From assembly GCF_028882275.1 (NCBI RefSeq), contig NZ_JARBUT010000006.1, positions 62,001-126,000 of the forward strand: a DNA stretch of 64,000 bases, given 5' to 3'. The stretch is from Nocardiopsis sp. N85. Lineage in GTDB: Bacteria > Actinomycetota > Actinomycetes > Streptosporangiales > Streptosporangiaceae. Below the pieces are notes generated by a model, which saw only the letters and a program-made list of their open reading frames with translations, searched no databases and had not been told where the DNA came from. A program made the translations under genes and the position numbers. This document shows, one piece after another, positions 16,466 through 25,697 of this stretch (positions within the stretch are counted from its first letter, which is position 1; each line of letters begins with the position of its first letter).

Positions 16466-18163
16466 CGCCTCGCCGTAACGGGGATCGTCGCGGACCAGGT
16501 CGGCGTGGGTCCCCCGGCCCCGGACGCGCCCGTCGATCAGCACCACCACCTCGTCGGCGCGGGCCAGCAGCGCCGGGCTGCCCGTCACCACCAGGGTGGC
16601 CCCGACCGGAACGCGCTCGGCGCGGAGGGCGCTCACCCCCCGGGCGATCGCCTCCTCGGTGACGGCGTCCACCGCCGTGGTGGGGTCGTGCAGGACCAGC
16701 ACCGGCGGGTCGGCCGCCAGGGCGCGGGCCAGGGCGGTGCGTTGGCGCTGTCCGCCGGACAGGTTGGCGGCCCGGTCCGTGATCGGCCGGTCGAGGCCGT
16801 CGGGGTGGCCGGTGACCAGGTCCTGGGCCCCGGCCGCACGCAGCGCGGCCGACAGGTGGGCCTCGTCGCGGTCGGTTCCGGTGGCCAGATTGGTGCGCAG
16901 GGTCCCCTCGAACAGGGTCGCCCCGTGCTCCTCCACCAGGACGGCGGCGCGCAGGGCCGCCAGGTCCAGGTCGTGGACGGGGACCCCGCCGACGGTGACG
17001 GCGCCCTCCACCTCCGTGGGCGCGGCGCGCCCGGAGAGCAGTTCCAGGAGCGCCTCGGCGTCGCGCGGGTCGGTGGCCAGCACCCCGACGGTCCGCCCGG
17101 GTTCGAGGCGCAGGTCCACCCCGCGCAGGGTCCGGTAGGTGACGTCGGCCAGCTCCACGACCGCGTCCCCCTCCGGGGCACGGTCGCCGGGGGCGACGGC
17201 GTCGGGGGCGTCGAGCAGGCGGACCAGGCGGCGGGCGGAGGCGCGGGCGGTGGCGAAGATCTGACCGACCATGCCCAGCCCCTGGACGGGTTCGGCGAGG
17301 AACTGGGCCAGGCCCACCACGGTGATGAGCTCCCCGATGCTCAGCCGTCCCTGGAGGGCCATCCACCCGGAGACGGCGGCCACGCAGGCCAGGAACAGCA
17401 GGCTCGCGGCCGACACCACGCCCCGGTAGACGCCGTTGCTGGCGGCGGCGGACACCGAGGCGCGCAGGGCCCGGGCACTGGCGGCGCGATAGCGGACGGC
17501 GGCGGCCTCGCGGGCGCCCATGCCCATGAGGACCCGCAGTCCGCCGACCAGGTCGGTGGCCAGGGCGGTGGCGCCGGCGGCGGTGGCCTGTTTGGCCTCG
17601 CTGCGCCGGGTGATGTGGGCGGCGGGGACGCGCAGCAGGAGCATCATCACGGGCACGCCCACCAGGACGCCCACGCCCAAGGGCACGTCGATGGTGAGCA
17701 GGGCGACGGTGGTGACGACGATGGCGGTCGTCATGGCGATGAGCCCGGCCCAGGCCCGCACGTACAGGGCGGCCTGTTCGGCGTCGGAGGTGGCCACCGA
17801 CAACACCTCGCCGGTCCGCAGTCCGCTGCGTTCGCCGCGCGGGTCCAGGGCACGGCGGGCGGCCTCCACGCGCAGCAGGTGGGCCTCGTTCTCGGTGGCG
17901 CGCAGCGTGAAGCGGGCGCCGACGCGGTAGGCGAAGGCCAGCACCGTGAACAGGGTGAGCAGCCCCGCGACGCACAGGGCGAGCACACCGACGTCGCCGG
18001 TGACGACGGCCCGGTCGATGGTGAGGCCGATGGCGACGGGGACCAGCGCCTCGGCGAGCTGGTGGAGGGAGAGCAGGATGACGCCGAGGACGACGTCGCG
18101 ACGGTTGCGGGCGAGGGTGCGCCGGGCCAGGGCGCGTACATCGACGGGGGCGGGGTCGCTCAC
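16454..18163 (-). CDS. ABC transporter half-subunit with degenerate ATP site but intact LSGGQ
   Basis: The 569-residue exporter-fold half transporter has six hydrophobic segments up to about residue 290. In its ATPase domain the Walker A position reads VGVLATDPRDAEALL, with no GKS/T. The Q-loop Gln is Glu (VLVEEHG), Walker B reads VLVLHDPTTAVD so the catalytic Glu is Pro, and the switch His is missing (VVTGSPALL). The signature LSGGQRQR is perfect. It therefore cannot hydrolyse ATP alone and complements the subunit at 14410-16182. GTG at 18161-18163 follows GAAGGGGA; an earlier ATG lacks a ribosome site. It is transcribed away from the iron box at 18448-18466. Confidence 0.88.
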   Translation of the reverse strand: MSDPAPVDVRALARRTLARNRRDVVLGVILLSLHQLAEALVPVAIGLTIDRAVVTGDVGVLALCVAGLLTLFTVLAFAYRVGARFTLRATENEAHLLRVEAARRALDPRGERSGLRTGEVLSVATSDAEQAALYVRAWAGLIAMTTAIVVTTVALLTIDVPLGVGVLVGVPVMMLLLRVPAAHITRRSEAKQATAAGATALATDLVGGLRVLMGMGAREAAAVRYRAASARALRASVSAAASNGVYRGVVSAASLLFLACVAAVSGWMALQGRLSIGELITVVGLAQFLAEPVQGLGMVGQIFATARASARRLVRLLDAPDAVAPGDRAPEGDAVVELADVTYRTLRGVDLRLEPGRTVGVLATDPRDAEALLELLSGRAAPTEVEGAVTVGGVPVHDLDLAALRAAVLVEEHGATLFEGTLRTNLATGTDRDEAHLSAALRAAGAQDLVTGHPDGLDRPITDRAANLSGGQRQRTALARALAADPPVLVLHDPTTAVDAVTEEAIARGVSALRAERVPVGATLVVTGSPALLARADEVVVLIDGRVRGRGTHADLVRDDPRYGEAVLR

Positions 18164-18447
18164 GCGGTGGTCCCCTTCGATCCGGGGCGCACGCCCGCGC
18201 TTGAGCATGTGATCATCCGATCATTCCATTCACCTGTCGACGTGCCGCGATCAGGGTAGCCAGGTGCGCGAAGCGCGGCGAACCCGCCTCCAGCCCGCCG
18301 GACCCGGATGTGACCCCCGCCACCCACGGCCGCTCCGAGGGCCCCGCCCCCACGGAAACCGCCCCAGGGCGGGGATTCCCCGGCACCACGACGCACCCCT
18401 TCGTACCGTTGTGCGCCCGCCCCTCGGCCGCGCCACTATGATTTCGC

Positions 18448-18466
18448 TTAGGCAAGGCTAAGCTCA
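18448..18466. promoter_or_regulatory. Iron box in the divergent ABC / binding-protein promoter region
   Basis: TTAGGCAAGGCTAAGCTCA matches the DmdR/IdeR consensus at 15 of 19 positions. It lies 29 bases before the siderophore-binding lipoprotein and about 285 bases from the divergent ABC gene. It could repress either or both under iron-replete conditions. The remainder of the 331-base gap (18164-18494) has no gene. Confidence 0.75.
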
Positions 18467-18494
18467 TCTGATCTTCTCCCACGAATGAGGCTCC

Positions 18495-19499
18495 ATGAAC
18501 CGTGGCCCGCTGACCCGCGGCGGCGCGATCGCCGCCGGCGCGCTCTCCGTCCTGATGCTCGCCGCCTGCGGCGGCCAGGCCACCGGCGGCTCCCCCGACG
18601 CCTCCGGTGAGAGCGCCGAAGGCTACCCGGTCACCGTCCAGACCCTGTTCGGCGACGTGACCGTCGAGGACCGCCCCACCAACGTCGTCGCCATGGGCTG
18701 GTCCGACGCCGAGACCGCGCTCGCCCTGGGCGTACAGCCGGTCGGCGTCGCCGACTGGCAGGGCTACGGCGCCCCCGGTGTGGGCCCCTGGGCCGCCGAC
18801 CTGTTCGACTCCGAGCCCGCCCAGCTGGCCACCCTGGAGCCGAACCTGGAGGAGATCGCCACCCTGGACCCGGACGTCGTCCTCGACACCCGCTCCGACA
18901 ACTCCCAGGACCGTTACGACCTGCTCTCGCCCCTGGGCCCGGTCGTGGGCCCGCCGCCCGGCGTCGAGGTCACCTACGGCACCACCTGGCAGGAGCAGAC
19001 CCGCCAGGTCGCGCAGGTCCTCGGCGAGGACGAGCGCGGCGAGGAGCTCATCGCCGGGCTGGAGGCCGAATTCGAGACGATCCGCGAGGAGAACCCCGAC
19101 TTCGCCGACCTGACCATCGCCGTCGGCGCCTACTTCGACGGCCGGTACGGCGCCTACGTGCCCGGCGACGGCCGCGTGGACCTGCTCCAGAACCTCGGCT
19201 TCCAGTACGAGTCCGAGATCACCGACATGGCCGACGGCGCGTTCTACGTGGACCTCAGCCCGGAACTGGTGGAGGTCCTGGACGCGGACCTGACCATCGT
19301 CTTCCCCATCGGCGACACCGCCGACGTCCTGCGCGAGGACCCGGTGCTCCAGGGCATCGGATCGGCCGAGGACGGCCGACTGATCATCATGGACGACCCG
19401 GCGCTGGCCAACGCCTTCTCCAGCGGCTCCACCCTGGGCATCTCCTACGCCCTGGACGGCATCGTCCCCCTCGTCCACGAGACGCTCGACCGGGAGTGA
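18495..19499 (+). CDS. Ferric-siderophore-binding lipoprotein
   Basis: The 334-residue protein is a FhuD/BtuF-type (cluster A) periplasmic-style binding protein anchored as a lipoprotein. The lipobox LMLAAC places the lipidated Cys at about residue 24. The mature protein has the two-lobed pattern, with PTNVVAMGWSDAETALALGVQPVGV in the first lobe and VDLLQNLGFQ in the second. It should capture iron-loaded siderophores outside the membrane. ATG at 18495 is preceded by GAGGCT and an iron box. No FecCD-type permease is adjacent; the nearest transporter genes are the divergent exporter-fold pair, so its permease may be elsewhere. Confidence 0.88.
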   Translation: MNRGPLTRGGAIAAGALSVLMLAACGGQATGGSPDASGESAEGYPVTVQTLFGDVTVEDRPTNVVAMGWSDAETALALGVQPVGVADWQGYGAPGVGPWAADLFDSEPAQLATLEPNLEEIATLDPDVVLDTRSDNSQDRYDLLSPLGPVVGPPPGVEVTYGTTWQEQTRQVAQVLGEDERGEELIAGLEAEFETIREENPDFADLTIAVGAYFDGRYGAYVPGDGRVDLLQNLGFQYESEITDMADGAFYVDLSPELVEVLDADLTIVFPIGDTADVLREDPVLQGIGSAEDGRLIIMDDPALANAFSSGSTLGISYALDGIVPLVHETLDRE

Positions 19500-19909
19500 C
19501 CCCGGGGCGCGCGAGCCGTGCGCTCTCATGGGACCGCTCCCCGGTCGATGGCACCGGATGCCCGGTCCGACTTCCGGGGAGCGGTTCGGCGCTCCGGGGC
19601 CTTTCCGCGCTCCCACCCCGCCTTGACGTGAGATTCTCCCGCCCGCGGGCGCACCGACGTCCTCCCCATGAGCGACGCCCCGTCCGCCGAGGGCTCCCGC
19701 GTCCCCGACGGCGCCGCCCCACGGCGTCAAGGGACCGCACGACCCGCCGACCGCCGGGACGGGTCGCCTTCGGAGCGGCCCGCCCCGGAGCGTCCGCGTC
19801 GTCTTCCCAGATCATCCCCACCGCGTCGACACCCGGTAGGCCGTGAGCGGCCGGAACGCGGGCAGTACTCTCATTGCGGCCCATTCGCTCCCACGACACA
19901 GGGACATCC
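19500..19909. other. Intergenic region with long-loop hairpin
   Basis: This 410-base gap carries an 11-bp inverted repeat (CCGCTCCCCGG at 19534-19544, CCGGGGAGCGG at 19574-19584), a plausible terminator for the binding-protein gene. A TACTCT hexamer at about 19866 may be the -10 of the next gene. I see no convincing gene. Confidence 0.45.
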
Positions 19910-20854
19910 GTGCGAGACATCGTCATCTTCTCCGGCAGCGCTCACCCCGAGATCGCCGAGGAGATCTGCGCCGACCTCGGCAAACCGCTCTCTCCGACCC
20001 GCGTCTCCCGCTTCGCCAACGACTGCCTGGAGATCCAGCTCCAGGACAACTGCCGCGAACGCGACGTGTTCATCATCCAGCCGCTGGTGCCGCCGGTCCA
20101 GGAGAACCTGGTGGAGCTGCTGCTCATGCTGGACGCCGCCCGGGGCGCCTCCGCCGCGCGCACCACCGTCGTCATGCCGCACTTCGCCTACGCCCGCTCC
20201 GACAAGAAGGACGCCCCGCGCATCTCCATCGGCGCCCGCCTGGTCGCCGACCTGCTGTCCACCGCCGGAGCCGACCGCGTCCTGACCATGACGATGCACT
20301 CCCCGCAGGTGCACGGGTTCTTCAGCGTCCCCGTCGACCACCTGCACGCCCTCAGCGAACTCGCCGACCACTTCCACGGCGACGACCTCTCCAACACCGT
20401 CGTGGTCTCCCCCGACTTCGGCAACGCCAAGGCCGCCTCCGCGTTCGCCCGTCGACTCGACACCCCCGTCGCCGCGGGGGCCAAACAGCGCTTCAGCGAC
20501 GATAGGGTCAGCATCACCTCGGTCATCGGCGACGTCACCGACCGCGACGTCATCATCCTCGACGACGAGGTCGCCAAGGGCAGCACCGTCGTGGAACTCA
20601 TCGAGCGGCTGCGCGAGCACAAGGTGCGGTCGATCCGGGTGGCGTGCACGCACGGGCTGTTCACCAACGGCGCCCTGGACCGGCTCACCGCCATGGACGA
20701 CGTCACCGAGATCGTCTGCACCAACACCGTCCCGCTGGCCCCCGAGAAGGTCACCCCCAAGCTGCGGGTGCTGTCGATCGCCCCGGCCATGGCCGAGGCC
20801 ATCCGCCGCATCCACAACGGCGAATCGGTCAGCGCGCTGTTCAACACCCCCTGA
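19910..20854 (+). CDS. Ribose-phosphate pyrophosphokinase (PRPP synthetase)
   Basis: The 314-residue enzyme joins ATP and ribose 5-phosphate to make PRPP for nucleotide, histidine and tryptophan synthesis. It has the ATP-side segment VMPHFAYARSDKKDAPRISIGARLVADLL (residues about 85-115), the metal-binding MTMHSPQVHGFF and the PRPP loop ILDDEVAKGSTVVEL near 215. The loop reads DDEVAKGST rather than the usual DDMIDTAGT, so this is probably a divergent paralogue and not the only PRPP synthetase of the cell. GTG at 19910 follows AGGGA. It stands alone. Confidence 0.85.
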   Translation: MRDIVIFSGSAHPEIAEEICADLGKPLSPTRVSRFANDCLEIQLQDNCRERDVFIIQPLVPPVQENLVELLLMLDAARGASAARTTVVMPHFAYARSDKKDAPRISIGARLVADLLSTAGADRVLTMTMHSPQVHGFFSVPVDHLHALSELADHFHGDDLSNTVVVSPDFGNAKAASAFARRLDTPVAAGAKQRFSDDRVSITSVIGDVTDRDVIILDDEVAKGSTVVELIERLREHKVRSIRVACTHGLFTNGALDRLTAMDDVTEIVCTNTVPLAPEKVTPKLRVLSIAPAMAEAIRRIHNGESVSALFNTP

Positions 20855-21052
20855 CGTCCGATCGGCCCGGCGGAGACCCCTCCCGCCGGGCCCCCACACG
20901 ACGGGCCGGCGCCGATCGACGCCCCCTTCCCCACGGACGGCGACACACGGGGCCCCGTCACCACCGGAACCCGGGCCCGCCGACCACGGGCGACAGATCC
21001 CGGAACCCCGCCCCGCACGGTCCGCCCCTCGGCCCTTTGAGGCGCGCGACCC

Positions 21053-23377
21053 ATGGGTGAGAGAATCGCGACCATGAGACGCGACCGCCCCACCGGCCCC
21101 GACCCCGCCCAGGACGCGCCCCGCGTCGGTCCGCCCAAGACCGCCGCCGCCGGGCTGCCCGCCGTGCTCAACAGCGTCAAAGAGGTCGCCGAACACGCCG
21201 GGGTGCGGCGCGGGCTGCCCGCCATGCTCGCCGTCAACCAGAAACGCGGCTTCGACTGCCCCGGCTGCGCCTGGCCCGAGGGCGACAGGCGGCACCGCGC
21301 CGAATTCTGCGAGAACGGCGCCAAGGCCGTCGCCGAGGAGGCCACCGCGCGCGCCCTCACCCCCGCCTTCTTCGCCGACCACCCCGTCGCCGAACTCGCC
21401 GAACGCTCCGGCTACTGGCTCGGACGGCAGGGCCGTCTCACCGAACCCGTGTACCTGGCCGAAGGCGCCACCCACTACACGCCCATCGGCTGGGACGACG
21501 CCCTGGACCTCATCGCCGACGAACTGCGCGCCCTGGACTCCCCCCACCGGGCCGTGTTCTACACCTCCGGTCGCACGAGCAACGAGGCCGCCTTCGCCTA
21601 CCAGCTCCTCGCCCGCCAACTGGGCACCAACAACCTGCCCGACTGCTCCAACATGTGCCACGAATCCTCCGGATCCGCGCTCACCGAGACCCTGGGCGTG
21701 GGCAAGGGCAGCGTCTCCCTGGAGGACCTGTACGAGGCCGACCTCATCATCGTCGCCGGCCAGAACCCCGGCACCAACCACCCGCGCATGCTCACCGCCC
21801 TGGAGCGCGCCAAGAAGAAGGGCACCCGCGTCGTCACCGTCAACCCGCTCCCGGAAGCGGGCATGCGCGAGTTCCGCAACCCCCAGCACCCCGGCGGGCT
21901 CCTGGGGCGCGGCACCGAACTCACCGACCTGTTCGCCCAGATCCGCCTGGGCGGCGACCTCGCCCTCTTCTCCGCGCTCAACCGCATCCTCCTGGAGGCC
22001 GACCGCGACGGCCGCGCCGTCCTGGACCGGGAGTTCATCGGCGCCCACACCCACGGCTTCGACGCCTTCGCCGAGGCGCTCCTCGCCGAACCCGCCGACG
22101 CGTTCTGGGCCCGCACCGAACACGACACCGGCCTGGACCGCGCCCTCATCGAGGAGATCGCCGCCATGGCCATCGCCTCACAGCGCGTCGTCGTGTGCTG
22201 GGCCATGGGCCTGACCCAGCACAAGCACTCCGTGCCCACCATCCGCGAAGTCGTCAACTTCCTCCTGCTGCGCGGCAACGTGGGCCGGCCCGGCGCCGGC
22301 GTGTGCCCGGTCCGCGGCCACTCCAACGTGCAGGGCGACCGCACCATGGGGATCTTCGAGCGCCCCTCCCCCGCCTTCCTCGACGCCCTCGCCGACGAGT
22401 TCCACTTCGAGCCGCCCCGCGAACACGGCCACGACACCGTCAACGCCATCCGCGCCATGGCCCGAGGCGAGATCCGGGTGTTCTTCGCCATGGGCGGCAA
22501 CTTCGTCGCCGCCACCCCCGACACCCACCTCACCGAGGACGCCATGCGCCGCGTCGGCCTCACGGTGCACGTGTCCACCAAGCTCAACCGCTCCCACGTC
22601 GTCACCGGCACCCGGGCCCTCATCCTGCCCACCCTCGCCCGCAGCGACCGCGACCTGCACCGGGGCCGCCCCCGCTGGGTGACCGTGGAGGACTCCATGA
22701 GCCGCGTCCACGCCTCCCACGGCGTCCTGGAACCCCTGTCGGAGCACATGCGCTCCGAAGTGGACATCGTGCGCGCCCTGGGCTCCCGCCTGTTCGGCGA
22801 GACACCCGTGGCCTGGTCCGCCTTCGCCGACCACGACCGCATCCGCGACCACATCGCCGCCGTCGTCCCCGGCTTCGACGACTTCAACGCCAAGGCCCGC
22901 CGACGCGACGGCTTCACCCTGCCCCACGGGCCCCGCGACGAGCGCCGCTTCCCGACCGCCACGGGCAAGGCCAACTTCACCGCCAACGGCACCCACGCCC
23001 CGGAGATCCCCGAGGGTCGTCTGCTGCTCCAGACCCTGCGCTCCCACGACCAGTACAACACCACCGTCTACGGGCTCGACGACCGTTATCGGGGCATCAC
23101 CGACGGCCGCCGCGTCGTCCTGGTCAACCCCGACGACGCCGCCGACCTCGGCCTGGCCGACGGCGCCCACGTCGACCTGGTGGGCGAATGGCCCGACGGC
23201 CGCGAACGCCGCGCCCCCCACTTCCGGGTCGTGCACTACCCCACGGCCCGCGGCTGCGCCGCGTCGTACTTCCCCGAGACCAACGTGCTGGTACCCCTGG
23301 ACTCCACGGCCGAGGTGAGCAACACCCCCACCTCCAAGTCCGTGCTGATCCGCTTCGAACCCGACTCCGGCGCCTGA
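21053..23377 (+). CDS. FdhF/YdeP-family molybdopterin oxidoreductase
   Basis: The 774-residue protein belongs to the FdhF/YdeP group of molybdopterin enzymes. It starts with the characteristic region NQKRGFDCPGCAWPEG (near residue 62). It continues with the molybdopterin domain (YTSGRTSNEAAFAYQLLARQ, CSNMCHESSG, AGQNPGTNHPRML) and ends in a molybdopterin dinucleotide-binding domain (LLLQTLRSHDQYNTTVYG). Members resemble formate dehydrogenase alpha chains; the substrate is generally unknown and acid resistance has been proposed for YdeP. No FdhD or electron-transfer partner is adjacent. An alternative ATG at 21074 is possible; neither start has a strong ribosome site. Confidence 0.9.
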   Translation: MGERIATMRRDRPTGPDPAQDAPRVGPPKTAAAGLPAVLNSVKEVAEHAGVRRGLPAMLAVNQKRGFDCPGCAWPEGDRRHRAEFCENGAKAVAEEATARALTPAFFADHPVAELAERSGYWLGRQGRLTEPVYLAEGATHYTPIGWDDALDLIADELRALDSPHRAVFYTSGRTSNEAAFAYQLLARQLGTNNLPDCSNMCHESSGSALTETLGVGKGSVSLEDLYEADLIIVAGQNPGTNHPRMLTALERAKKKGTRVVTVNPLPEAGMREFRNPQHPGGLLGRGTELTDLFAQIRLGGDLALFSALNRILLEADRDGRAVLDREFIGAHTHGFDAFAEALLAEPADAFWARTEHDTGLDRALIEEIAAMAIASQRVVVCWAMGLTQHKHSVPTIREVVNFLLLRGNVGRPGAGVCPVRGHSNVQGDRTMGIFERPSPAFLDALADEFHFEPPREHGHDTVNAIRAMARGEIRVFFAMGGNFVAATPDTHLTEDAMRRVGLTVHVSTKLNRSHVVTGTRALILPTLARSDRDLHRGRPRWVTVEDSMSRVHASHGVLEPLSEHMRSEVDIVRALGSRLFGETPVAWSAFADHDRIRDHIAAVVPGFDDFNAKARRRDGFTLPHGPRDERRFPTATGKANFTANGTHAPEIPEGRLLLQTLRSHDQYNTTVYGLDDRYRGITDGRRVVLVNPDDAADLGLADGAHVDLVGEWPDGRERRAPHFRVVHYPTARGCAASYFPETNVLVPLDSTAEVSNTPTSKSVLIRFEPDSGA

Positions 23378-23428
23378 CCCGCGCCGGGCGACCCCGGCCG
23401 CCCCGCCCCGAGAGGGACCACCGACCCC

Positions 23429-24025
23429 GTGCTGCCCAAGACGCTCGACCACATCGCCTCCTGGTCCTGGGAGGTGAACTCCGACGACGACGACCTCACC
23501 CTCGCCGACGCCTGCGACCGACTCGCCACCGCCGCCCACGTCCTCACCGACGAGGGCCTGTGCGTGCCCCGCACCATGAAGGTGTCCTGGCTGCGCGCCG
23601 GCGAGGGGTACTCGGGCTTCGCCTCCCTCATGGACATCGATCCGGCCGCCGCGCTCACCGCACCGGACATGGCCCGCGACGTTCCCATCGGCCGCCCGGC
23701 CGGGCTCCCGGACGCCGAACCCCAGTCCATCACCCTGTCCGGACCGGGCGCCTGGATCGACGCCCAGGGCCGCGAGGAACGCGAGCACGACCTGGTCGAC
23801 GCGACCGTCTACCTGGCGCCCTGGTTCCTCGACATCACGGTGGGGGTCCGCCACTCCATCTGGCGCCGCACCGACTTCTCCGGTCGCCCGCATCCCCAGG
23901 TGTACCGCCGCAACGCCCCCCGCCTGGCCCGCGCCCTGGAGGGGATCGAGAAGGCCCTGGACCTGGAGACCGCCCCCGGCGAACCCACCTCCTACGGCGT
24001 CCCCGACAAGTACGGCATCACGTGA
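23429..24025 (+). CDS. Hypothetical protein
   Basis: I do not recognise this 198-residue soluble protein. It is acidic near the N-terminus (SWEVNSDDDDLTLADACD) and rich in Trp and beta-like segments in the middle (DATVYLAPWFLDITVGVRHSIWRR). The end, GVPDKYGIT, looks like a structured C-terminus. The GTG start follows GAGAGGGA. It is 51 bases downstream of the molybdoenzyme gene on the same strand and may share its message. Confidence 0.65.
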   Translation: MLPKTLDHIASWSWEVNSDDDDLTLADACDRLATAAHVLTDEGLCVPRTMKVSWLRAGEGYSGFASLMDIDPAAALTAPDMARDVPIGRPAGLPDAEPQSITLSGPGAWIDAQGREEREHDLVDATVYLAPWFLDITVGVRHSIWRRTDFSGRPHPQVYRRNAPRLARALEGIEKALDLETAPGEPTSYGVPDKYGIT

Positions 24026-24234
24026 CACCGCCGGGCCCGCACCGCTACCCCCGAGGCGGTACGCCACCGCGTCCTCCGAAGGACCGGGAGCGGCCGTCGC
24101 CCACCGGTGCCTCCCCCACGTCCCACCCACGAGGCCTCCGGCACCGGCCGCCCCGCCGGCGCCTGAGTACGCGCACCCGTGCGCTCCGTGCCGACGCCCG
24201 CCAGGCTGAAGGGGACCGACACGAAAGGGACCCT

Positions 24235-24561
24235 GTGAAGAACCTCCTCGCCGCCGCGGTGGACAACACGCCCTCCCGCCTCTACCTGGCCGCGGCCGCC
24301 CTCCTCCTCGGCTGGGCGGCCTACACGCACCTGGGGCCCGGCTTCCCCGAGACGAGCATGCCGGAGATCGCCCTGGCCGCCTACCTGCTCCCGTGCAGCG
24401 TGCTCGTCATGTCGGTGTTCTCCCTGTTCCCGGAGATGTCGGCGCAGACCGACCCCGTCGTGCTCTGGTCCCTGTTCGTCCTGGGCGCGTTCGGCAACGC
24501 CCTGCTCATCGGCGCGGTCGTCCGGGGCGTCCGCCGACTGCGGCGCCCCGCCCGTCCCTGA
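24235..24561 (+). CDS. Small two- to three-segment membrane protein (SCO4225-like)
   Basis: The 108-residue protein has hydrophobic stretches at residues about 14-30 (LYLAAAALLLGWAAYTHL), 42-62 (IALAAYLLPCSVLVMSVFSL) and 72-95 (VLWSLFVLGAFGNALLIGAVV), then a basic tail. The size and pattern recall the SCO4225 family of actinomycete membrane proteins, from memory only. GTG at 24235 is preceded by AAAGGGA. No function is known. Confidence 0.6.
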   Translation: MKNLLAAAVDNTPSRLYLAAAALLLGWAAYTHLGPGFPETSMPEIALAAYLLPCSVLVMSVFSLFPEMSAQTDPVVLWSLFVLGAFGNALLIGAVVRGVRRLRRPARP

Positions 24562-24645
24562 CCCCGTCCGCCCCCGGGAGGGCCGCGCCACGATGCCGGG
24601 CGCTACGGCGAACACGCACCGGCGCGCCTGGCCTAGGCTCGCCCC

Positions 24646-25626
24646 GTGAACACCCCCCTCGTCGAGGCCCTCCTGCGCTCCGCGCTCGGGCCCCGCTCCC
24701 GCGTCCGCCACCACGCCCCGCTCACCGGCGGCACCTACAACACCGTCCACCTGGTCACCCTCGCCGACGGCACCGACCTCGTCCTCAAGATCGAACCCCC
24801 GTCCCACCAGCCCCGTCTGACCTACGAACACCGCATCACCCGCGCCGAAGCCCGCGTCTACGCCCTGGCCCGCCCCGCCCTGGGCGCCCTGATCCCCGAA
24901 CCCCTGCACCTGGGCACCGTCCCCGACCAGCCGGGCCGCCACTACCTGGCGGCCACCCGGCTCCCCGGCGTCCCCTTGGACCGGGTCCGCGAGGGCCTGA
25001 CCCCCGACGGCCTCGCCGGCGTCCGCCACGACCTCGGCAGGGCCGTCGCCGCCCTGCACACCATCACCGGCGAGGCGTTCGGCTACCCCGAGAACCCGCC
25101 GCTGCGCGCCCCCACCTGGCCAGAGGCCTTCACCGCCATGGTCGAGGCGGTCCTCACCGACGCCCACCGCCACGGGGTGCGTCTCCCCCGGGCCCCCGAC
25201 GAGATCCGCGCCCGCCTGCGCACCCACCTGTACCGTCTGGAAGCGGTGCGCACCCCGGTCCTCGTCCACTTCGACCTGTGGGACGGCAACGTCCTGGTCG
25301 ACGGCGCCCCCGACACGCCGGCGCTCAGCGGTGTCATCGACGGCGAACGCGCCTTCTGGGGCGACCCGGTCGCCGATCTGGCCTCCCTGGCACTGTTCGG
25401 CGACATCCGCCGGGACACGGCCTTCCTCACCGGTTATCGCGACGCCGGCGGCCATGTGGAGTTCACCCCGGACACGCTCCACCGGTTGGCGCTGTACCGG
25501 ACCTACCTGTACTTGATCATGTACACCGAACCCGCGACCCGCGCCGTCCCGACCGAAGAGGCCGCCCGTCTCCGCGCCTTCATCGGCCCCCTCCTCGAAG
25601 CCGAACTCGACACACCGGGCACCTGA
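24646..25626 (+). CDS. Aminoglycoside phosphotransferase (APH)-family kinase
   Basis: The 326-residue kinase-fold protein has the ATP-grip lysine in DLVLKIEPPS, the catalytic loop VHFDLWDGNVLVD (HxDxxxxN) near residue 207 and the metal-binding ALSGVIDGERAFWGDPVADL near 227. Family members phosphorylate aminoglycosides, homoserine, choline or other small hydroxyl compounds; sequence alone does not decide. GTG at 24646 lies six bases after TAGGCT, a good -10, so the transcript is probably leaderless. The lipase-like gene follows on the same strand after 71 bases. Confidence 0.85.
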   Translation: MNTPLVEALLRSALGPRSRVRHHAPLTGGTYNTVHLVTLADGTDLVLKIEPPSHQPRLTYEHRITRAEARVYALARPALGALIPEPLHLGTVPDQPGRHYLAATRLPGVPLDRVREGLTPDGLAGVRHDLGRAVAALHTITGEAFGYPENPPLRAPTWPEAFTAMVEAVLTDAHRHGVRLPRAPDEIRARLRTHLYRLEAVRTPVLVHFDLWDGNVLVDGAPDTPALSGVIDGERAFWGDPVADLASLALFGDIRRDTAFLTGYRDAGGHVEFTPDTLHRLALYRTYLYLIMYTEPATRAVPTEEAARLRAFIGPLLEAELDTPGT

Positions 25627-25697
25627 GGCGAATCCTCCACCACACGACGGGTACCCCTCCACCATCGGCCCACCGACCCCTGCGCCAAGGAGCGACC

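Noticed and set aside
19668..19909. An ATG-started frame before the PRPP synthetase gene
   Set aside because: It runs into the synthetase in another frame and encodes a low-complexity Arg/Pro-rich sequence.
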